From positions 101,531-165,530 of the forward strand of contig VZRG01001626.1 of NCBI GenBank assembly GCA_013397435.1: DNA of 64,000 nucleotides. The letters run 5' to 3'. This document shows, one piece after another, positions 48,301 through 60,300 of this stretch; the first letter of the stretch is position 1; each line of letters begins with the position of its first letter. This DNA is from Erythrocercus mccallii. Its lineage: Eukaryota > Chordata > Aves > Passeriformes > Dicruridae. The notes under the pieces were generated by a model, which had not been told where the DNA came from, made no database searches, and saw nothing but the letters and a program-made list of their open reading frames with translations. Position numbers and translations under genes: made by a program.

Positions 48301-51300
48301 TCAGGAGTAGTTAGTGATGCTGTAACATTGGATTGCTTGTTATCAAGTTGTAAGGAGCCCTGTTAGACTTGTAAATGTCTCTTCATAGCAACTGCTAATG
48401 CCCTGAGATGGGAACTGCTGCAGAGGCGACTCTGTGAATTGCTGTGCCAGGTATGGTGCCCTTTGCTGGGAGCAGGGAAGGTGGGCTTGCACAGGAGGGG
48501 CTCTGGTGGAAGGACAACACAGCTGAGACCAGCTGCAAACAATTTGGCAGCACCTGGTGTCCTCTTTTCTAACATGTTCATAAGCTGTATGTACAAATCT
48601 GTCCATTATTTTCTGTATTCAGCCTTCTGGGGAAAATGTGTCAGGACTTCCAGGTGTGGTGTTGGTCTTCACTGTGAGCAATTCTTGGTGATTGTATCAA
48701 AAGGGGCTGAGGGAAACCTTCCCTGATGTTTTGGTGTGATTTTTTTTTTTTTTTGTCCCACAACCACCCTCACTTCTGCAGAAAGTCTTGAAAACAAATG
48801 TTTAAAATCTCATAATGTAAGATTTTTTCACTATCCAGACACTGTAATAGGCAATGAAACAGTTATCAAGCATTTGTGGCCCTCTGTGGAGAAATATGTT
48901 GGAAGTTACATAACTCTGGAGTGCTTTGCTTTGATAAAATTACCTGCTTCAACTTGGGGAGGGGGTGGAGGGGGAAATATTGTGGAGAGCCTTTTTTTCC
49001 CAACCGGCTCTAGTAAGGACTGCTATAGCTGAGGATCTGAGCACTCTGGATTGAACATAGACCAACAAGGTATTTAACACCAAACAGAAGGTCCTGAAAT
49101 GTCCCCTAGGCTGTGACAGGGGCATCAGAGGAGCAGAGTCAAAACTGGGCCAGCTGCACGTGCATAAAACTTATATTTGTACATGAGAATTAAAGGCTGA
49201 AAGTAGCATGGGGAAATAACTGTAGAGTTTTGCAGTTGTAGTTTTGCAACTGATAGCTGCAAGTAGTTCAGCTTGAGAGATAAAGTTGCATTTTGCTCAG
49301 AATCAGTGGTAGTGCTCCTTCTCCTTTTTTTGGTTTTTTTTTGTCCTTACCTACTTGCCTTAAACTCTCTCTCTATTACAACAGTGCTGTGCAGAGTTAG
49401 AATCTGACTACACTCTGCTGCCCACATCAGCTGAACATGTAAAAGGGAAGGTAAGTGTGCTTGCTGTGATCATTGCTGAGCCTGTTAAAATGAGATGTTG
49501 AGTTTATTTGGGTGGGGTTTTTCTTCATCTCAGGGAAGTAAACTTTGCTTGTGAAAAACTTTGCCGAGTTAAGCGTTCACTAAAAATAATTTGAGATCAA
49601 TATCTGTGTGTATGTGCATGCAGGTGTTTACATGCATAGAAAAGCATATTCCAAACCTTGTTGCAAAGCCAGGTTCCCGCTGCCTCAGAGGCACAACATA
49701 GTTTTGTGATAAATTGATTTTTGAGAAAAATCAGAGGCTGTGAAGATGACACTTCTTCCAATTTCTTTTCCATTTTTCATTGTTTAAGCAACATTAGATC
49801 AAAAAGAGCTGTTCACATTTTGTTTCAGAAGTTTTCTCAGGCTTGCTGAAATAGTGTGGTTTGGATTTTTCTATTTTTTTCTTTTTACCCCTTTCACAGG
49901 TTTTGAGTGGCTTCTTTGGTTCTCCTCTCAGGCTCATCTTGCCTGGTTTTGTAGGATTTATTTCCTGACCTATCTTGAACCAACACATTTTGTTGCAAGT
50001 GTAAAGTTTAATTATCCTGCCCCTTCCTGTAACTTTTCTGCCCATTAAAGATATGAGCTCTTCTGCTTTTCTAGACAAAAAAGCCGCAGAAGATGTATTT
50101 GTGTAACTGTTGGTGTTACATTATGCAGATGCCTGTGTGTGGGGGGAGTTGGTGGCATTAATGTATTCAGTGTGGTGGAACAGCAGCACTTCTTATTTTT
50201 TTAATTAGCAGCTCCATTGCTCCAAACAACCATGGACTGAAGGACCTACCTCATGCTCTGACTTTCCCTCGGGTGTTTCACACTGGCACAGCTCCCCTCT
50301 GCTAGGTAAGACCTGGTAATGTTGGGCAATGTTTCTGTCTTTCACTTGAAATATACAAAGAGTTGGCAAAATGGTCTCAATAGTGCTGAGTGTGCTGCTG
50401 CAGTGTGGAAAATCTGTTGTGGGCTTAACCTGTTTCTGCATGTAATCCAGGAATCTGAACCATGGTTAGAGTGCTTGCAGTGAAAGGCCTGAAGAGGTGG
50501 CTGTCTGTCAACCTGACAGACAGCTCCCAAAATCTTAAGGAATTATTGGTATAAATCATACATCCAAGTATATTCCTGACAGGATGCTTGTCAGTCTGGA
50601 TTCCAAGGATGAGAGTTCTGCTCTTCCCATTCCCTCTGACTGGCACACCCTGAGATGTCCTGCTCTTTGGCTGCTGAGCTGAGGGAGTCTTGGTTTAACA
50701 ACCTGAACAGTAATAGAGCTACTGAGAATAAAATAGAGTGAGAGAATAGTTTGGGGAGGGCCTTCAAAGATCAGCTAATTCCATCTCCCTGCCATGGGCA
50801 GGGACACCTTCCAGTACCCCAGGTTGCTCAGAGCCCCATCCAGCCTGGCCTTGGATACTGCCAGGGTTGGGGCAGCCACAGCTTCACTGTGGCAATGTCC
50901 ACTGAACCTTCTCTTCTCCAGGTTGAACTGCCCCATCTTTCCCAGCAGATTGTATTTGTTACTTTCTGCTGCATTCCTGAGTTCTTTGAACTTCCCTGCA
51001 ACTCCCAAGCCTTACAAGGATTAAAAGCAGCCACTGACAGCCATGCATTGCAGAGTTGCAGGGTGCTGCATTTGGGATTTCACACACAAGCATTTTCCCA
51101 GCTGGTACCACACAGAGGTTCTCCTTACACAGACTATGAATGTTGAAGTGTAATTCCGGGCCACATTGATTGGAATGGAGGTAGAACTTTGTTTGCTTCT
51201 CTTTATCAGAGCACTCTGCTAATCTGAGAGGGCTGTTTCAGTTTGCCAAAATCTCCATCTACAAAACAAGTTAGGACCACACTACCAAACCCTTTCATAC

Positions 51301-54300
51301 CAAGATAGAACTTGCCTTATTATAAATCTCTGCTTGGTTGGTCTGCTTCTTGATTATTTTAGAGTTAGCCAAAAAATTGACTTGTAGCTAAATCCAAATT
51401 TGCCAAGGACCACCTATCTTCATGCTTGTCCTTCTTAACAGATGCTCTGACCTTGGAGACCTCCTGCCCAAATAACCCTCCTGGGCACAACTGGGATCAG
51501 TTTTGCAGGCAGAGCTCTGGCAGCTGCACCTTGGAGAGGTGTGATGTGGGACACACGTCCAGCTCAGATGTGACATCAGGAGAATGCAGGTAAGGTGGCA
51601 AAGTAACATTTTTGGGGTGAAGGGGGGAAGAGTCAACGAGGTCTAGCAGATTCCATGTGCTGGGTTCCCTTACAGGGAATATTGGACACCTGGTGATCAG
51701 CTCATGGTGATCCAGGGCAACACTTTGCCTCTCTTCACAGCTACCAAAATTCTTTACTGGAACTGTTGGCAACCAGCCAAATACAGTGATGGAGTTTCTA
51801 TTTCATGCTGGAGAACTGAGACATGATTTAGGCGTTCTTGTCTGTTTTCCATGTTTAACTCACAATTGGCATTCCCATTAGGTACCAAAATCCTATTGGC
51901 TTTGAGGAGTCACTTTTCCTTTTTTTGTAGAGCTTAGAGCAGGAATTCTGAGGTCCTTGCCGATCAAGCTGCCTCCTTAGATCTTTAAATCAGAGATTAA
52001 ACTGCTTGAGATGATGAAAACTGAAGTGAATTGCAGTGAATATTTTAGAATATAAGGATGTTCCTGAAGGTGCAGAAGCAGGCAGTCTGCAACAAGAGAC
52101 TCAGCAGCTCTCAAAGCTTTTGCCACTGGCTCTCTGTAGAATTGTGCAGTGTGGAGGAGGTTGGGAAAAGGACTGTTCGGGGGAGGAGGGATTGATGGTG
52201 GTGATGAATTTCTTTCCCTGAGAGACCAGCTGACTGACTGCACAGAGTGTGGTGACTTCAGTTATGTGCTTAAGGAAAATGGGCACTCTATCTCTCTGTT
52301 GTTTGGGCAATATGCAAATAAAGCCTGTGTCGCCAGGTGGAAAATATGCTCTGCTGATGACTACACTGATGCAAACGTTCCTGTTTCCATTACAATGATG
52401 GACTCTTCATTTGCCGAGGTGAGTGCTGCCTCTGATGCCCGAGATGTGGTTTCGACCAGGCTCAAGCATTTCATGCCTTGCTCAGACCCAGGTCCAGATG
52501 GCTCAGCTATAAACCAGCACTGCTCCACAGTGGTTGGAGCTGGCATCAGTCAGCAGGCTGCTGTGGGGGGTGTTCCCTGCTATTTGGGCATGTTTCTGCA
52601 ATACCTTGGTTATAAAACCAAATATGTTCATGTGCAACTGGGTCATGCTTTTAGCTATGGAGTGTTTTAAATGTGGTTTCAAGGCTGGAGACAATGCTGG
52701 TTCTGAAATGACAGTTGGTTCTGCCAGGGAGGAACTGAGTGTTTTAGCTCTTTTTCTCCACCTGCAAGGAGCCACAGGATGCTTCAGTTGGGAGTACTGC
52801 CTTTCTTTGCACTTTCTCCCACGGGCACTATGTAACAGCTGAAAAATGCCATCTTTGCTGTAGGGGAGCTTTCCTTCAGCTGATGTACTCAGCTATGCCT
52901 TCACTGCTGCCCTGAATCCTGCATCTACAGCTTGAGCTTGCAGTTTCCTCATGGCAACAGCAAGAGAAACTGCAGCTCAGCACACCTAAGGTGTGCCTCA
53001 ATCCTCACTATTGAAATCTAGACCTCAGCTCCACCACACAGAACTTCTAACGAGCTTTACAAACTCCAGTATTGGTGAGGATGGTGGAAGAATATTGGTC
53101 AGTGGTTTCTGTGAACCTGGAAATAACCCTGGGACTAGAGAGCAGACAACCTCAGCGTGATCCTGGCTGGTGTGTGGTACCTGTGAGTACAGCATGCTCT
53201 GGTTGTAGTGGTAAATCAAAGCAGAAAGTGCAGTGAGGGTAGAAAGTAAGAGTTCTGGGGACTCTCTGTGGTTTCAGCACACTGGTGAAGAACTCCCAGC
53301 TTGTGCTGCTACTACTAAGTGCCTTTAAAGAGGATCCTCTCAAGGGTCCCTACTTTATCCAGTCCTTCTGGAAAGGCACAGCTGTGCAAAGGTGTGTGAA
53401 ACACCTGTGCTTTGTTGCTCTGGGGATTTCTGTAATTCCAGCTGGGCTCAAAAGTGTCATTTTCCATTCTTGTTATCACTTCTTAGTGTAAGCTTTGAAC
53501 ATGAATGTTCTGAAGGGGGAAAATGAAAATGCCAAAGCTTGCCCCAGAGACAAGGCAAATAGGCTGTGCCCAGTATCTGTTCTGAACACTGGCACGTAGA
53601 TAAATTTGAATATCCTTGTTCAATAGAAAAAGTCTGCCTAGGTTTCTTTGGAGTTTTATTACACTGCAGTTGCAGGTGTATTTGAGCAGATCAGCATGTA
53701 AGTGACTTAAATTATTTGTGTCAAATCATTGTCACCTTGGAAGTTCAGGGGTTACTTAATAAAGGAGCACTTGTGAGGGCCAACTGTGGCCTGGGCTTTT
53801 CATTATTGTTTGGACTTATAAATGTGGAAGTAATACCACAGTCTGAAAACCATACAGGTCTTCCAAGTGTTAATGAGTGTTTGGGAGGAGTTGTATCAGA
53901 CTGTGGCCAGAATTTGTGGGCTGAGATAGAGAACCCTTGGATTATTATGCTAATCAGAGAGACGGAGGCAGGGAGGTGATTAGGGATGTGCTTCGAGATC
54001 TTCTTTGGCTGTTCTTCCTCACAAAAGGACTGTGCCATTCTCTAACGCCCTGTGCAAACAGATTTTACTGCGATGGTGCTGAGGCCCTGGCACAGGGTGC
54101 CCAGAGAAGCTGTGGCTGCCCCATCCCTGGAATTGTCCAAGGCCAGGTTGGATGTTGGTCTGAGCAACCCAGGATAGTGGAAGATGTCCCTTACACTGGT
54201 TGGAACTTTGATCTTTAAAGTCCCTTCCAACCCAAACCATTGTGTAATTCTATTTTATTAAGAAATCTAAAATGTGGTGTTTCTCTTTTATTGGGATTTT

Positions 54301-57300
54301 TTTTCCCTGTATGTGGAATTCATGGGAGTGCACAATCCTGATAGCCAGCTTAGGGTTTTAAAAAGCTGCATTAAGGGTTTTCCTTCATTGCAAACAGAGA
54401 CCACTGACCATCTGGGCAGGGACAGGTCATGTAGCATAATGTATAATTTCAGTCCGTTCTAGGTGATGCAAGGGCTTTTCTGTTTACTTGGTGCTGTGTG
54501 TTAGTTTTAAAAGCCTTGTGGTTTTCTTTTTTTTCCACCAAGATATTATTCTCCCTCCCCAATACTCCTGCAGACCCAATGGCCTGAATAAGGCACATGC
54601 ATTGCTGCACTTCCTCAAGCTTATGAGAGACTTCAAATAATAATAATAAAAATAGCCTGAATTTGCATTAGAGGAAGCATCCACCTGGCTGGAGCAGGGC
54701 TGTGTAAGAGCAGCTGAACTCCAACAGGGCAGGAAGGAGGGAAAAGGCACTTCCTGATGCTGGGAGCAGTGGGTCACTCTTAGGAGTGACCAGGGCCCTT
54801 GGATACCTCCTGATCTCATTTGCTGGGTTTCCTGTGTCCTCTGAGGGCATTTGAGGGGGTAGGAAAGATACCAGAACACAGGCAATCATTTGCTGATGTG
54901 GTTTTCCTGTTGTTTCTCCACACACGCTTCAAGAGTGCTCTTGGGTGCTTGCTGTGTAGGGAGCTGTCTGGCCTTGTTCCTCCTCTTCTTGGAGAGAAGA
55001 GTGGGTTTGGGCTGTTGTAGTTTTCTGGCACTTTTCTTCAACAGTGGGTGTAATGCAGCACAAGTCATAACCAACTTAACCCTTTAAACCTCATCAGTTC
55101 CCCCTGTATTTTCACCCATAAAGAGAAACCAACCTAACAACCGAACGAGTGAGCTGGAGCTTTCCAGGGTGAGAAGAGGAAGAGGGATATTGCACATATA
55201 GCACCTCCCTCGAAATTAAAAACCTCAAGAGGATATTGGTTTTGTCTGTGATGTGATAAGGCTCAGGTCCAAAACCGCACTGTGGCAGCTAAAAGAACAT
55301 GACCAAAACTGCCAGCTTTTAATTGCTTTGTTCCTCTGCTGTTTGCACACCAGGGAGGCTTGAGGCCTCTGAGGGGCTGGGTAATTGTTATACATAATAT
55401 TGTAAAACTGGATCCCTTCAAAGGCAGTCACTAAGATGTACAACACAGGACAAGTTTTCTGTGTTCTGAATCACCTGCTTGCTCATGCTGTGACTATTAA
55501 CGCTTCTATTTACCTAAAAGTCTGATCCCTACAGCCAGGTGAAACTCTGTGCACCTCCCTTGTAGGTTTTGAGCTCCAGACCTTGAAAATTAATCTCTCC
55601 TGATGCACAGTTAAGATGGAACAGTGGTGGTGCAGTAACACGTTTGTTGGTCACTGAAAATGTGCATTAGGAGCAAACTATGGAGTCAGGAACCAAAACA
55701 CGTCTCTGAGTGTGACATTCCTGAGATGGCTTTAGACTAGTGGGTGACTCTGTGCACTTACCAGCTAGTTCTTCACTGCTGGAATAGTTTAGGCACAGCT
55801 GGGAAAGTTAAAGTTTTGACAGACAAGTTTTATACTGGCAGTTATCACTCTGATGCCAACTCTTTTCTTTTCTCTCTGAAGATTGACCGTGGGGAACCAA
55901 CACCACCAGTCCCTCTGATCCCATCCAGGTCAGGTCTTGTGCAAGATTCAAAGTCCTTTATCAAGACCTGTATCATGTGGATGAGTATCTGAAAGGGTTT
56001 TGTTTTGGCAGTGACCACTTAAGATCAGCCCGAGAAGCTCTTGCATCCTCAGTGGAAAGCACAGCACCAGTACCAGGTGAGTCCTTAATTTGGGGCACTG
56101 GAAGTCCTGGATGCACCCAAGCCTGTGTGTTTACTGAAAAATAAAAGCTATGTTTTCTGCTGTCTGATGTTGCAGGCTGCCTTGTTATGGAGGAAAGAAC
56201 ATCCAAGGGCTTACATGAGAGAGGGGAAGAAGTGCCAACTTCTGTGGCAATGGCAACAAACAACGATAAGGACCCAGCTGCTCCCGTGTCAGGTACAGTG
56301 GTTGCTGCACTGCCCACTGAGGAAATGACTTCCTTCCAGCACATCTTTGAAGTGAGGAAGCTGAGTAAGAGCAACAACATGAGAATTTCTATTTTTGCAA
56401 GTATTTTCACTTGCCACTGCTCTCAAGCCTCCCTGAAGCTGAGTAGGAATAAAGTTTTTTACCCACTTTACCACAGCACTGCAGGCAGGGAGCATGAAAC
56501 ATCTCGGTGAGATCTTGGGGCTTGCTCAGCTGGCAAAACACTGTGAGGCTACAAAATCTCAGACAATTTTGTCAAGAGAAAACATGTTTTTATGGGTTTA
56601 AACAGTAATTTAGTTAGACAGTGCCATGAAACACTTTCCTCTCTGTCAAGGCTGTTGCACAAGAAGCTGGGATGGGTCAAGAGGAGAGATGAGGGTAGAG
56701 GCATTTGTGTGTTGTTCTGTCTTTGCTAGAGCCATAAACACCCACTAGATTCTTACCAGATCTAATGGCTTTCTTCCACTGAAAAACTATAAAACCAAGC
56801 CAAAACTGGAGCATGTGTACACACTGTATTTAAGCTGTTTTTGCAAAGATGATCTGAAAAAGCAGCACAGAATACCTGTGTGTGTTTGTAATATTTTTTT
56901 AATCTTTACCTCAATATAAGACTACAGTTTCTTGTTTGGTTTTGTTTCTTTCGTCAATATTATCTTCCTGAAATCTAATTCTGTCCCTTCATTTAAAAGC
57001 ATTTTCTTTCTACTAATTTCCCTCTACTGTTAATTTTCATATGTGGTCCAGGTGCCTTTGGCTAAGAGGAAATAGATATGCAGAACAAATTAAAAAGAGT
57101 CTCAACAGCTTTAAAGTCTGACAATCCAGCTGCCGGTTGTACATCTCTGAAAAGAAAATGTTCCTAATACTAGAACTGATAAATCTCCCCTTGCAGGCTT
57201 CAAACCTGAAGCTGGAGTTCCTCTGGGGTTTTGGGTTTTTTTTTGTTTTTCCCTGTGCCATTTCTTTAGCTCACAGCTGTGTGTGACTGCATAAACAGAG

Positions 57301-60300
57301 GGGAAAACAAAATATTCTAGATGTTCTTAAAGGTATAAATATTAATTAAAAGCCACCTCCTTAAATAGCAAATGTAACAACAACAACAAAACCTCCATGC
57401 TGGTAGCAAAATAATAAAATTTATTTATCCAAGGGAATATTACTGTAACTCTTGCATCTTCAGCTGCAGGAAGTACTTTATGTTCTCAGCTGTAGACATT
57501 ATAACACTTTTTATGGGGATTTTTTTCCAGTCGTAGTTATCATCACACTTCTTATGTGTCTTTATAGTGTTCTTTGCTGTCTCCTCTTTTTCTCAGTGGT
57601 CTTTCATGGCATTTGGTGCAATTTTTTAGCCCAGCTGGCCCATGGTTAAAATAGTGGATGCTAGAAGCTTGGTGTGTTTTATTGTTACATTTGGATTTGG
57701 GAATATTTCTCCACAGGCCCAAGTCAGATCAGGAAGGAATCCTGCCTGGTGATGGAAGAACACAAGCCTGTGTTTCAAAATGTTTTGAAGCAAGACCCGG
57801 TAAGAGTGCTGGTGACAGTGAAAAGCCCGGCTGGGTTGGCTGAGCAGTGACAAGGGAGGGGACAGACCCCTCCAGGGGTGGTGTGGCTGCTCCCTTGCTG
57901 TAACTGCTCTGATGTGCCTTTAGGAGCTGGGCCAGGAAAAGAAAAATAATGAAGAGCCGAGTGAGGAAGCACCAGCTGTGGTTCCCAGCAGGAAAGGTAA
58001 GGGTGTTTTGCTGAACACCTTCATATTACTGCAGCACAAGCTGAGTCCAGAGCTGTGTAGAGAGGTGCAGGGAGCTGCCTGTCCCACACCAAGCATGATC
58101 AGAGGCTTTTGTTTTAGGGCTTGGTACCAGCAGTTGGAGATCAAAATGAAGATAAGAACAATGGTGTCATGCAATATCTGCTGCTCTGATTTATGCAGAT
58201 ACTGATCTAACCAGCTCCACATTCCTAAAGGCAGGAGGAAAATTCTTAGCTGCAGAGGAGTTGGGATATTTGAAACAGTTCTGGCACTCCTGCTCTCCCC
58301 AAAGATTCATAAAAGAAACATCTCTGTGCTATCCATGATATAGAAGAACAGAAACATGATAAGTTTCTCCTTAGACATCTCCACTTTCCAAATCACCTCC
58401 TCTTTTGCCTTTGGAGATCACTAAAAGCTGGTGAGATAGTAAATCACATAACATCCTGAAGCCAAAACCTGCAATTAACCATTTCTGTTCTAATAAGATG
58501 CCAGCTGAAGTCCCCAGAACAACTGCCTTGGGGTTTTGTACAAGTGGCAGTGCTGTGGTGCCTCACAATGAATAGAACCTGAGGCACATGAGTTACTTTC
58601 AGTGGCGAGAGCTTAACACTGGAAATCTTGAACAGTGGCTGCTGTGGAAGCTTAAAAGACTCTTACAGGTTGGTTTGGAGAGGCTGTTTTTTCATTTTGG
58701 TTTGAAAACGTTTTTTTCTGGTCTCTTCTCAGGGAGTTCACCCGCTGCAGGTGGCATTAAAGGAGATAAAACCAAGCAAAATGAGCCGTAAGTGTTTTGA
58801 CTTTCAGTGATCACCTGCAGGTATGAATTTAAAGCCACAGTCTGTTCCATGGTTCTTTTTCTTCTCCTGCAGTGACTCCCCAAATGAGAAGGAAGTGGAG
58901 GTAAGTCTCAACTGCTTGTATCCTGGAATATTTCAGATAACAGATCTTGTAGATAAACTCTGATCTCTGACTAATATCTTCTCCTACATAAAAGAATGAT
59001 CCAGCTTAAACTGGATGTATTGCTGTAGGTTAACTTGTGAAATCTCTTTCCATGCCTAATGGAAATTTTTGCAAGATATGGGATGGAGAAAGGTGGAAAT
59101 CTGTAAAACTGAACAAAGACTTGTCACTACTGTGACATTTGTTTGCAAGCTTGAAGGCGCATAGCTGTGACCTCCTCCCAGGCAGAATGTGCTGATTTAA
59201 GACAGTTTTGTCAAAAGGCACAGATGGCACCGTGTGCTGCCAGGATGTCACCTCTTCTGGCTGCAGAACATTTCCCCCTTCATTACAGATGGGAAGACCT
59301 GCTTTAAGGAAGTGGGTCATGCTCATTTATTCTTCTGTATCTCTCCTAAACTTTGGTCACAGGGTATAGTCCCAAATGTCATGTCAGTGTCCAACTCTAC
59401 TTAAACTTCTGCATCACTCAGATTCCTCTGAAATCTTTTCTTCTCCCACAACAGGCTGAATTCCTGAGACTGTCTTTAGGTTTTAAGTGTGACTTGTTTA
59501 CCTTGGACAAGAGAGTGAAGCTTGAAGAGAGGTCCCGAGACCTGGCTGAAGAAAACTTGAAAAAGGAGATCACAAATGCTGTGAACATGTTAGAGGTCAG
59601 TATTGGCCAGGCCTGGTAGGGTGGATGGGACAAGTAGATGTATCTCTTAAAATAGCTCTTTAAAGTGGGGAGGGTGGGTCGTGCATGGGATGCATGATGA
59701 GCAAATATGAAGGAAGTTCTGGAACAATGCAGTTGAAATAGGAGAGATTGCAATGGGTAACCTTGATCCAAGTGCATTGCATGCTCAGGCAGGGGAGAAT
59801 TTGTCTGTTGCACAAGCATCTGACCCAGCTTCAGCTGATTTTATGCTTCAGTCTTTGCCCACTGGAGCTCTCTATCCAAGTTACACTGATTGAGGATGTT
59901 GACGTGGGCCTGAATGCAGCTCCTCAGTGTCATCAGCTGAACCCTTCATTCACTGTTAATAATTCACACCAGTTTTCTTACCAATGTGTGCCCTTAGGCA
60001 TTAGTTCCTTTGTGTGAAGAAGATAACCAAGCACAGGAGATTATTAAGAAGCTGCAGAAAAGCCTACAGTTCCTTAGCCAATACGCAGCTCGAGTTGCCA
60101 GCAGAGCAGAGATGTTGGGAGCTATTAATCAGGTAACACTTTCCATCTAAAAGTACTTTGTACAAAGCTGAAATCTTCTAGCTGCAAAAGGAAAGCTACA
60201 TCTGCTTGCTGGGCTTCTGGGTTTGGATTTGGGAATCTGGTTTGTGTAGTGTAGTAGCCAGTACAGCTTAGTCCTGGCCTTCTCACTCTGTGTTGTTATA

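Noticed and set aside
52149..52670. 173-codon plus-strand ORF as a single-exon gene
   Set aside because: Only its middle (52223-52418) fits the IRAG2 phase chain with splice sites; the rest has no protein-like features and no stand-alone gene context.
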